This document shows positions 39,101 through 47,300 of a stretch of 64,000 nucleotides of DNA, one piece after another (within the stretch, counting starts at the first letter, position 1; every line of letters begins with the position of its first letter). The stretch covers positions 7,750,001 to 7,814,000 of the forward strand of contig NC_064220.1 of the NCBI RefSeq assembly GCF_023101765.2, written 5' to 3'. This DNA is from Spodoptera frugiperda. Its lineage: Eukaryota; Arthropoda; Insecta; Lepidoptera; Noctuidae. Position numbers and translations under genes: made by a program. The notes under the pieces are model-generated. The model saw nothing but the letters and a program-made list of their open reading frames with translations, ran no database searches and was not told the DNA's origin.

Positions 39101-42100
39101 GAAAATAACAAGATCCGTAAGTTTATCATTTTACTAGGAAGTTTATAAACTTTCGAAAGATTCTAAACGGGAAATAAATTGTAATATTTTACGTCCACTT
39201 TTTCGTAAATTGATAAACTTACTGAACTCACTCGTAAAATAATAAGTAAGCAGTAACCAAACGCTACGTGCGATCTGATTGGTTGAATGTCACGTGTCAC
39301 TTCTCCTACCACTAGTTTGTTTTATAAGAGTATTCCTGTATTTTAACTAGTAACTGTTAAATAGCTTATTGAAACTGATAATAGAAAACTCAACACACTA
39401 CATCCGTGCCAGAGAGGAACCAGGCATTGTTGCTTCCAATTTATAGTTTGTGAAGTCTGATTATACCAAAATCAATGGACACAAGCATTGCCACTATGAA
39501 CGTTGGCCAATCAGAGAGCAGTGTGTGATTTTACGTATTTCAAAGATGCTTATATTTAAAAGAGTTTCTATGATTGGTCGATATCTTACGAATAGATATC
39601 CGTTAGTTTATAAATTTACCGTATGACGTCGGAAATTGATAAGTTTACGAAAAAGTGGATGTAAAATATTATAATTTATCTCCCGTTTAGAATCCTTCGA
39701 AATTTTATAAAGTTCCTAGTAAATTGATAAACTTACGGATCTTGTTATTTTCGGGTGCCATATACAAATAATGAGAAGTTGTTGTATATAGTGGTAGTAT
39801 AGCAGGCCTCTACCTGCGCGCGCCGCCTGTATCTCGCGCGCTCCGTTTTTTCTGTTTCTTATATTGTAATGGCGCGAGCAGATGTTGCGGACGCACAAAA
39901 AGTGTGCACAGCTGGCGCGCGAGCACAATGCGCGCCGAGTCTTATTGAGGCTTCATCTTACGAGCGTATTCAGGCTCCGGCACTTTATTCTAATTTTATC
40001 TTTCTTTTTTGTCAATACTTGCCTATAGGACCATTTTTACTTGACACACGTCAAATCTAAATAAGTATAACACGATGCTACATTATTCCGTAACTCGCAG
40101 TACTTTATCCATAACATTGATTTGTACTGTTTCATCGTATCGTTTATTTATTATAAATAATATTAATTCCACTTGAATAAGGTTCCATGTCTGGTCCGAC
40201 GGGTACTGTAATTACTCTTATGAAACTGTTCAACGAGAAACATAAAAATATATCCTTGGTACTGTTCTTTATATAACTGCATTCTTGAGGTAATCATATC
40301 GTGGCCATCATATTTACATACATCATGTAGGGCACAATAACAGCTCGTAATATATTATATTAATAATGGAAGTAAGTGGTGGGGGAGTGGGGGCGGTCGC
40401 TGAAACCTTACGGTAGATAAGAATGCAGCGCGGCGGCAGCTGCGCGTGCGCGGAATGTCCACCTGCCGCGTGACGTCACTGCAGCCTCCGCGCGCACTGA
40501 TCGCGGGACAGGTGCGCCGACAGTACCGCCAGTACCGCCAGTACCCGCGCGCCCCGCGCCAGGACCGCGGCCTGCTGCACTGTCCTCGCTCTGACAATAA
40601 CAACCACGACACAAACGGTTTAGGTAGAGTAGGTACTTACCTACATGTCGCTAGTAGTCTATTATCATTTGCCGGTTAATTATTATTATCAACTAGCTAC
40701 TTCCGTGCGGTTTCACCCGCTCTGCTTGGCTCCTATTGGTCATAGCGTGATGTTTTATAGCCTATAGCCTTCCTCGATAAATGCACAATTCAACACAAAA
40801 AGAATTATTCAAATCGGACCAGTTGTTCCGGAGATTAGCGCGTTCAAACAAACAAACGCTTCAGCTTTATAATATTATTATTTAATTATTTATTATTTAT
40901 AATATTAATAATATTAGTATAGATTTAGTGTTTCCCCAGAAATTCTATATAAATTTTATACAAACATTTTTTTTAACGTTGGCGCTTATTATGATTTTCG
41001 TCTGTGTCATGGGTGCGATTATAAACATACAAGTTCACGTACACATGATACCCAGACCCGATACAACAATTTGTGGATCACGCAGAGTTGATCCGTGCAA
41101 GAATTGAACTCGCTACACCTTGCGTGGCAGCCAACTGCCCAGCCACCACGCCAATCGTGTAGTCTATGTATAATCACTCTATCCCTACAATGTCGCTTTC
41201 CGCCGTCGCGTCTGTTCGTCTGTATGCATAAATCTTTAAAATCGCACAACAGATTTTGAAGTTTTTTTTAATAGATAGTGATACCAGAGGATGGTTTATG
41301 TATGTTTTAAGCTAGGATTTTATGAATTACTCTTCCGTTACTGAGCGACTTACTGAGAGAAAACACAGCACAACACACCCGCAACTACTGGACCTATGTG
41401 ACACTATACGGAGGCATTAACTATTTCCCATTTTCATGGAAACGGAAAATACGAGACAGGCAATTAACTGACTGTGCTTAGGAAGTCGCCGGCAGAAGCC
41501 GGAACTGAAGCTAGTCTATAATAATATTACTGTAGATATAGGTAGTAGGTACATAGGTTTAAATTGGGATCTATTACGTGAGGGTGAGACTCGTCACATG
41601 CTTAAGGCCGTGACCTCTGCCTACGCTTTACGTGAATATCGGGCTTTCATAAATATCAGCCTTACAGTTAGCAACTAGGATTTTCTTCTGTGTTGTGGGT
41701 ATGTTTATACCATACATGATTCCAAAATTCACATACACCGTGACACGTTGCGCTGCCGCCGGACAAACTTTGGATCCAATAATATAGGGGCGCTGTGTCG
41801 TTATATAGGCGAAGGTGTCGATGAGCTATTTGTGTAATCAGTACACATGGCCACTAGTGCCAGGAGACAGGATCGCGAATCCTTAGGCGCGGGGGCGGGG
41901 CGGGGCGGGGCGGGGCAGGCAGGTGCGCGGCCACCTGGCGCGGCACGTATATAGCGGCGCGCGCCGCCCGCCGCACATTGCCGCGCCGGCCGCCGCACGC
42001 TGCGCATCTCCTCCACACATACACACACACACAACACGCGCGTCTCGCTGTGCGACATGATCATCTGCCTGTCGGGCTTCGTGATAGCAGGGTGCGTCCC

Positions 42101-44113
42101 GCGGGTGATACTGTGCTCGTGTACTGTATGGTGTCGTGTCTACTGCCGTGCTGACTGATGTGTTTGTTGTTGTTGCAGGACTTCTCCCACCTCGGTGCCG
42201 CTCTCCGCACGGAATGATATCGTAAGTTCTGTTCTGTCTCTTAAACTATGCTTGACAACTTACGCTTAACATTAAAGGGGAAACAACTCGGTCTTATCTT
42301 GAAAACTGTAGGATTGCAACGCGAAGGTTTAGTTACATTTTCGGGTTCACTGTCCTGTGCTAATAACTGTGCAAGTCTGACAATTTTATGAACTTTACCC
42401 TGCAGAATATGAGCCCAAAAACAAAGGACTGTAGGAAGAGATTCCTACGAGTACAATGTACGAGGGTGAAATTGTTTGATCACAATTTACATTTACATTG
42501 TAAATATATTTAGTACACAACTTGGTTGCTCGTGCAGGACACTATGTACCGCTCACTCACTATTTATATGTAAACGAAGTAATCGAAACAATGTAACCAA
42601 AAATTGTATTGTAAATCTGATTGAAAAAGAGTAACCTATGGAGTTTCTTGCTCGTTCTTCTCCATAGGAATCTACACTTTGGAACGAGCAAATAGCTTCA
42701 CTAGAGGACTGACCGACAGACAGACGTTATTAATATTATTACATTTGCTTTGACGTTCAAAAGTGCCTTCCTGGTCTATTTGAAATAAATGATTTTGATT
42801 TTGATTGATTTTTTGAAACGCTTTGTTTTGAGTGTGAGCTTAGTAAGTTATTTTTATATAGTGATGTTAATATATATAATATATAAATTAAATATATAAA
42901 AATTTCTTTGATACAGCAAGTATAACAACAAAACTCGCGCTGTTTCACTCGGTACTCAGTCTGTTTGAGTATAACGAAACTTATTTTTTTTTTTTAAGAA
43001 TTTGCAACTTCCACTTTCTGTGTAGTTTATAAATGAATAACTAAATACAACAAATAATAATTAAAGAAAAACATATAACCTTTTTCAACCAATTTTATTG
43101 ATGACTGCCTCGTTGGCCGAGTGGTTGCAAGTGCGACTACCGGGCAAGGGGTCTCAGGTTCGATTCCCGGGTCGGGCGAAGTATTACTGGGCTTTTTTCG
43201 GTTTTTCGAAAATTTCTCAGTAGTAGTACGGAGTCTGGAAATGTGCCCGGTGTATGGCAATAGGCTCGCCACCTATTAAATGGGACTTACAACATAAATT
43301 GTGAAATATGGGTGTACATTGGCATCATATGCCATAACGTGCACCTCTGCCTACCCCTTCAGGGATTAAAGGCGTGAAGTTATGAATGAATAAATGAAAA
43401 TATACCTGTTCAGATTGTCGAGTGTCACTTAATCAGACCGGGGGGTGTTATTGAAATTTTGAGCGAGTGGATTAAATTCAAACTATATATTTGTTTATTT
43501 AATAACTATAGAAGACTAATTTACACAGTCAGTCACAGACAGGCAACAACAAATCTTTATTAGAAAACGAGTTCCGCCCTCCTCGGACATTCCCGACATT
43601 GACTGACCATTGGAAGGAACAACTCGGCAGTGTGCGCGGTGTACAGCGCTTGTAATGCGGGACTCTTTGTTGCAGGGAGTGGTGGAGCGACTGGGCGTCA
43701 GCGTGGCGGGCTGCGAGCGCATGCTGGGCGTGGGCCCCGGCCTGGCGGGCCCCGGGCTGGCGGGCCCCGGGCTAGCGGGCCCTGGGCTGACGGGCGGGGC
43801 GCTGGCGGGCCCGGCGCGCTACTCGCCGCACCACGCGCAGCTGCTGGCGCAGCTGGCGACGCGCGGCAGCTCGCTGCAGCTGGCGGCGCGCTCCAGCAGC
43901 TCGTCGGCCGAGTCGGTGTCGGCGGCGTCGCTCGGCTCGGGCCGCGTGCGCACGCTGTACGCGTGCCTGGGCGAGAGCGAGGGCGAGCTGTCGTTCGAGC
44001 CCAACCAGATCATCACCAACGTGGCGCCGTCGGGCGAGCCGGGCTGGCTGCGCGGCACGCTCAACGGCAAGACCGGGCTCGTGCCCGAGAACTACGTCGA
44101 GCCGCTGCCCTGA
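24095..44113 (+). CDS. Graf: Graf-type Rho GTPase-activating protein (BAR-PH-RhoGAP-SH3)
   Basis: Twelve coding exons: 24095-24254, 27083-27240, 29133-29204, 29301-29402, 30298-30513, 30606-30680, 30757-30835, 31343-31933, 32967-33072, 33160-33366, 42179-42221 and 43676-44113. They join in frame to 748 residues. Residues 1 to about 250 form a BAR domain ([37 protein letters not shown]). A PH domain spans about 279-378 (AGYLFLMEK...[11 protein letters not shown]). RhoGAP spans about 395-575, with the arginine finger in [11 protein letters not shown]3 spans about 690-748 ([19 protein letters not shown]...[11 protein letters not shown]). Graf proteins act at curved endocytic membranes and switch off Rho-family GTPases. 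The Ser/Pro linker is shorter than in vertebrates, so an exon in the 8.8-kb intron 10 could be missed. Confidence 0.95.
25500..25655 (+). repeat. Interspersed repeat ending GGGTCAGCTAGT
   Basis: Shares AACTCGAGAATGGTTGGA and following blocks with a reversed copy at 33785-33970. Lies in Graf intron 1. Probably the 3' end of a LINE or Helitron-like element. Confidence 0.5.
26690..26790 (+). repeat. Lepidopteran interspersed repeat fragment
   Basis: GAGTGGAAACGGGGTGGTTT, a GTAAGAGTCTGACACTCCTC block and a CCGGGAGAAGTC block form a string I recall from many lepidopteran genomic repeats. Element class not determined. In Graf intron 1. Confidence 0.4.
27400..27575 (+). repeat. Lep1-like non-autonomous element
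   Basis: Begins ACTATATAAAGCTGAAAAG and ends CGCGGAAGTAGCTAGT, with the middle block GGCTATATAACATCACGC shared with other copies. In Graf intron 2. Confidence 0.55.
27780..28130 (-). pseudogene. Tc1-like transposase C-terminal relic
   Basis: On the minus strand, HDNACLL near 28045 resembles the HDNARPH catalytic block, and [13 protein letters not shown] near 27850 resembles the typical Tc1 C-terminal helix. Frame changes and the absence of flanking inverted repeats mark it as dead. In Graf intron 2. Confidence 0.55.
29430..29545 (+). repeat. Partial Lep1-like fragment
   Basis: TATCTATGCTAATGTATAAA and GTTTGAACGCGCTAATCTC match the head of the Lep1-like copies; the tail is lost. In Graf intron 4. 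Confidence 0.5.
30514..30605 (+). repeat. GT-rich microsatellite filling Graf intron 5
   Basis: The 92-base intron is mostly (GT)n/(GTGC)n followed by a C-rich tract and the acceptor. Intron 6 (30681-30756, 76 bases) is similarly GT-rich. Confidence 0.7.
33085..33135 (+). repeat. ACTGTACAC-type microsatellite in Graf intron 9
   Basis: ACTGTACACTG-like units repeat with small variations inside the 87-base intron. Confidence 0.6.
33785..33970 (-). repeat. Interspersed repeat, reversed copy of the 25500 family
   Basis: Contains the complement of CTCGAGAATGGCTGGAT and ends ACTAGCCGACCTGGCAAAC. In Graf intron 10. Confidence 0.5.
34440..34810 (+). pseudogene. Non-LTR retrotransposon 3' end
   Basis: Encodes the C-terminal stretch [19 protein letters not shown]...YYNKIPEE, typical of LINE reverse-transcriptase tails, and then the GAGGATAAAAATGCTTGGAG tail shared with 1440-1625. 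The 5' part is missing. In Graf intron 10. Confidence 0.7.
34830..35210 (+). repeat. RTE-like repeat fragment
   Basis: Starts ACTAGCGGACCCGACAGACG and ends with AAAATCCGTCTAGTCG and a short AT microsatellite. These blocks are common at 3' ends of insect RTE-type elements. Class inferred. Confidence 0.45.
35590..35800 (+). repeat. Family A repeat, copy in Graf intron 10
   Basis: Contains GAGTTTCTTGCTCGTTCTT and ACACTTTGGAACGAGC, and ends in (TTTGAC)n. Very similar to the copy at 42570-42815. Confidence 0.7.
35945..36260 (+). repeat. Microsatellite-bearing repeat with (CTGT)n
   Basis: Begins TATACTTATAATAAATCTG, holds an approximately nine-unit CTGT tract at 36073-36110, and continues with GAAACTTGGTACAATTG. 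A sister copy lies at 36590-36975. Confidence 0.55.
36590..36975 (+). repeat. Microsatellite-bearing repeat, second copy
   Basis: Same layout as 35945-36260: ATAATAAATTTGTAGAAGGG, a short GTCT tract, GATGAAACTTGGTGTAATT, ending GCGGGCGGAAGCTAGT. Confidence 0.55.
37288..38926 (+). mobile_element. Tc1-like DD34E transposon, apparently complete
   Basis: The 1639-bp element has matching ends beginning CAGTGCCCTCCAAAAGTTAG on both strands and is flanked by TA (37286-37287 and 38927-38928). A second AAAAGT(T/C)AGTTGAAAT motif lies about 200 bases inside each end (near 37494 and 38715). Each end thus carries an outer and an inner repeat, like the IR/DR arrangement of some Tc1 transposons. It lies in Graf intron 10 and encodes an open transposase. 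Confidence 0.9.
37641..38666 (+). CDS. Tc1-like transposase
   Basis: The frame is open from an ATG at 37620, with a second ATG at 37641 ([12 protein letters not shown]) that I prefer because it starts at the DNA-binding region. The protein has 341 residues from that start, a usual Tc1 length. It has an N-terminal helix-turn-helix ([19 protein letters not shown]), a GRPR-type basic linker (RPRSGRPR), and catalytic residues in [17 protein letters not shown] and [13 protein letters not shown]. There are 34 residues between the second Asp and the Glu (DD34E). There are no stops or frame breaks, so activity is possible but untested. Confidence 0.92.
   Translation: MAPRRKLTVEERIKIVYEYEKIKNFSAVGKLFKVSPEGVRKIIKKSLECPSLADRPRSGRPRATTSVDDRLIVRQCKINPKIVVREIKDQLQEAGTSVSETTIRRRLHDANLRGHIARKKPLLTSIHKKRRLEFAHKYSDKPIEFWKRVVFSDESKFELFGNRRRQTVWRTSNDNSYDDKYLQPTVKHGGGSVMVWGCFSWHGVGRLQVIEGKMTAQVYCNILRDNLKQSAETMGLGRIFKCQQDNDPKHTARITKQYFEDNEVDLLEWPSMSPDLNPIEHLWDELDRRIPVSIRRNRNLFKNKILETWSIIPVETLQNLVESMPRRLKAVLQNNGGHTKY
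39094..39759. mobile_element. Long-TIR MITE
   Basis: The two ends (GGCACCGGAAAATAACAAG and its near-complement) extend as inverted arms of about 125 bases containing GATCCGTAAGTTTATCA and ATTCTAAACGGGA. There is no coding region. Similarity continues a few bases past the stated ends, so exact boundaries and target site are unclear. Graf intron 10. Confidence 0.7.
40390..40610 (+). promoter_or_regulatory. GC-rich island with palindromic CRE in Graf intron 10
   Basis: The stretch is GC-rich in AT-rich surroundings. It holds a full palindromic TGACGTCA (about 40471-40478), a CAGCTG E-box-like site near 40438, and a CAGTACCGC repeat (40522-40545). It may be an intronic enhancer or promoter; inference from composition only. 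Confidence 0.35.
40690..40925 (-). repeat. Lep1-like element, reversed copy
   Basis: CTAGCTACTTCCGTGCGGTT at the left and ATAATATTAGTATAGAT at the right, the same ends as at 16214-16406. An AT-rich expansion lies near the right end. Confidence 0.6.
41010..41165 (-). mobile_element. tRNA-derived SINE (second family)
   Basis: On the minus strand an A box TTGGCGTGGTGGCTGGGC and a B box GAGTTCAATTCTT lie at tRNA-like spacing, followed by a SINE body. It does not fold convincingly as a tRNA. Confidence 0.6.
41880..42091 (+). promoter_or_regulatory. Putative internal promoter and alternative first exon of Graf
   Basis: A run of GGGGC GC boxes (41887-41918) is followed by a TATA-like GTATATAGC at about 41947. 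An ATG at 42057 then opens a short exon ([12 protein letters not shown]) that meets a GTGCGT donor after 42091. The donor leaves two bases of a codon, which is exactly the phase needed to splice to Graf exon 11 at 42179. This would make a short, SH3-containing protein of about 172 residues without BAR, PH or GAP domains. Transcription is not shown. Confidence 0.4.
42570..42815 (+). repeat. Family A repeat, copy in Graf intron 11
   Basis: Close copy of 35590-35800, including AATCGAAACAATGTAACC and ACACTTTGGAACGAGC, ending in a TTTTGATT tract. Confidence 0.7.
43105..43395 (+). mobile_element. tRNA-derived SINE (family TGCCTCGTTGG), near full length
   Basis: Head GACTGCCTCGTTGGCCGAGT with B box GGTTCGATTCCC. 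Body TCTCAGTAGTAGTACGGAG, tail CACCTCTGCCTACCCCTTC and GGGATTAAAGGCGTGA. It shows the family's uninterrupted form, for comparison with 11057-11345. Graf intron 11. Confidence 0.85.
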
Positions 44114-44377
44114 CTGACGCCGCGCTAGCCTTATGTTGTTGATTGTTTTCTATCTATTTGTATATTTTGTACATTGTAAATAAGAGTTTGTTGATATTTT
44201 AACTATTTATATTATACTTTGTTGTGAATTTTGTACCAAATATATACTATGTATGACGTATTATTATGCGATACCCCGCCGTGGGTTTTAATGATAAAGA
44301 CTAATTTGAACGAAAAATTGTATTTCATTTATTCCCAATTAGAGTTACATGAACGTAGTCATCGATGAGTACACGAA

Positions 44378-47300
44378 TCAACTAATATATAAGTCAAGCG
44401 TTACATCCGTATGCGATACACGTGCAAGCGTCACAGTCTCGGCTCCGCGCGGCTCGGCGCCGCCACTCGTCACCCGGGCATTAGCTGCTGGCGTCGGCCT
44501 CGGCCGCGTCTCCCGTCTCCGCGCCCCCGGCCCACGCGCCCCCCGCCGCCGCGCCCCCGGGCCACGCGCTCCCCACCGCCGCCAGGCGTTCCAGCTGGCG
44601 CGCCTCCCCGCGCGCACCACGCGCTGCAGCGCCGCGTACTTGTCGCGCAGCGCCCGCAGCCGCGCCGCGCCCTCGTCCGCCGCGTGCCGCGCCGCGCGCT
44701 TCAGCTCCGCCACGGCCGCCTCGCGCGCCGCCAGCGTCGCCTCCAGCTCGTGCGCACGCGCCGCCGCCGCCTCCGCGCGCGCACCGCTCGCTTCCGCCTC
44801 CGCCTCGGCGCGCGCCAGCGCCGCCCGCAGTGCGCGCTCGTCGGCCGGCGGGGCGGAGCCCGCGGCCTGCGCCCCGCGCGCCGCCGCGCTCAGCCGCGCC
44901 TCGCGCTCCGCCAGCACCAGTAGCTCGCGGCGCAGGCGGCGCACGTGCTCGGCGCGGCGCTCGGCGGCCAGCGCGGCGCGCGCCAGGGCCTCGACGTGGC
45001 GCGCCGCCTCGAAGGATTCGCCGCGGGTGCGCTGCAGCTCGGCTGCGTCGAGGGCGCGCGCCGCCTCGGCCTCGCGCAACGCGGCCTCGGCCCGCAGGCG
45101 CGCGGCGCGCTCCTCCGCCAGCTCGGCCTCGAGCGCGGCGTGGTGCGGCGCGGCGGGCGCGGCGGGGGCGCGGGCTGGTCGCGCGCGAGGCGGGCGCGCA
45201 GCTCGTCGCGCTCCCTGGCGGCGTGGCGCAGGCGCTCGGCGAGCGCGGCGTTGTGCAGCTCGAGCACGTGCGCCTGGCGGCAGCGGCCCAGCAGTCTGCG
45301 GTTGCGCTCGGCGTGCGCGTCGCGGCGCCAGCGCTCGTACATGAGCTGCGCGTGCGCCAGCGCGAGCTGCTCGGCGAGGTCGGCGCCGCCGCGGCTGGCG
45401 CGGCCGGCGTACAGCTCGGCCATGTACGCGTCCAGGCGCTCGCACGGCTGCGCGGACTCCGGGCCCTGCACGCATACGTACTCTACTTACCCATGGGACG
45501 TAGTCAAAATTAATCACAAACCATTTTAGATTTATGATTCCCTTGAAACTTGAATCCTGTAGATTCCAAAGAGTTGGAACTGATAAAGAGACGTCACGAA
45601 TACAATTGCTGCATGAATTAAATAAACATTATATTTTTTGTGTTTAATTTTTTATCAGCTCTCGGCTGATTTTCACCTTAATCGTTGTGTACTAATTAAA
45701 AATCATGTCCATATATACATTTATTGCATACACTCTTGGGTAACTGGTAATGAAAAACTGGTGCCCACACTAATAACGCAGTTATCAATAGTTCCCATAC
45801 GTAGAGTCCACTTTTTTTTTTAATACCCATAATTTTTTAGTTTAACATTATGTAGAGAATCGTCCCTCAAATTTTAGCACGGTATGAAAATACTCGTAGC
45901 TACATTTTTTTGTAACTTTTACTTGATATCACCTTTAGCTCCACTGCTACTTGAGTGGCTGACGCTTAGGGCCCATTCACACAGACCGGCTCGGAGAGGA
46001 GAGCAAATTTTTGTCACGTTGAAAATAGAGATTTAAGAATTTGTATTAAGGTTTATTTTTTAATGTGCACTGCATTTTACTTTAAAAATGCTTGACGGCG
46101 CTTGGTGTGAAATAATAAACGGAGCTGATCGACTCCGATCGCGTGCTCTTTCTCGTTCGCGCAGCCGATCGGCTCCGAGCGCATTCACTTCCAGTCGGTC
46201 TATGTGAAATAGTTGGCCACTCCACTGCGACCGACTCCAAGCGCATACGATTCGATTTGTGGCAGCCGGTGTATGTGACATAGTTGGCCACTCCAAGCGA
46301 CCGATTCCAAGCCTACACGATCCGGTCTGTGTGAAAAGAAAAAAGCGCGCCGATGCTCTCCGAGCCGGTCTGTGTGAACGGACGCTTAGATCAACTTATA
46401 CAATGTGATAGTGTGGGACTTCTAACCCGTTAAGGCTGAGTACTACATCTAATTTTATCGACAAAAATAATAATTTGGGGGTTGAACCCCTAATTGAAAA
46501 TATTGAAAAATTCAGATTTTTTCGGTAAAAATAATTCACAAATTCGGCTTTTTTCTCACCAAAACATTATCAAACATATGAAAAAAGTAATGAATTAGTT
46601 AGCCAAGGTTATTAGCTACCGTTTATCGATACTGGTTTTTTATTTCTACGACGCATACAACCTTTGATATCAAAAAAAGTAAAAAATATATTAAAATAGC
46701 CATAATTTTTTAGGGGAGGGGATTCGACCCATTCGACTCCCGACTTTTGTCCATAAAATTAGATGTAGTACTCAGCCTTTAACGGGTTAGAAGTCTCACC
46801 CCTATCACCTTATATACTAAGGGAGAACTTTTGTTGGTATGATTTTCGGGCGGTATGAGATTACTTGCTGAAATATAGCGCCACCTCCCGTACTATCACT
46901 TTACTCGAGTAGATTATACTTGAACTGATCACACAAATAAGAAAAAATTATGCGCTCGTCCGACTCTGTCAAGTGATGGATTAAATATCACTTAACAACA
47001 TATCAAAATCATTTATTTCAAATTGTTCAGACAGTAACGGAATCATAGCTCAATCAAAATTTATAATAAAAATAATATTCTTAGTTTCTTACTTAAAGTT
47101 ATTTACCGCCATCTATCGAGCCCCCTGACAATCGAGATAGATCGCGCTATGGTTTCGTTACCTCAATTTAGTTAGGTTCGGCGTCAAATTTGACGTCGCG
47201 TCGAGTACAAACAAACCCCCTGGCGGGGAAAAGTGATAACAATAAAGTGAGTGCAGTAACAGTGGTTTTTTTGCTTGTAATTATATCCCTTTGAAGCCGA

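Noticed and set aside
43105..43180. tRNA gene on the plus strand
   Set aside because: The same head recurs at 11345 and 22497 followed by a common non-tRNA body, so it is a SINE.
43630..44142. Second plus-strand frame over the Graf SH3 exon
   Set aside because: The SH3 signature is in the other frame; this one is Gly/Ala/Arg low complexity.
44349..45344. Long plus-strand open frame opposite Tsc1
   Set aside because: It is Ser/Ala/Arg-rich shadow sequence of the GC-rich hamartin coiled-coil exon, without domain homology.
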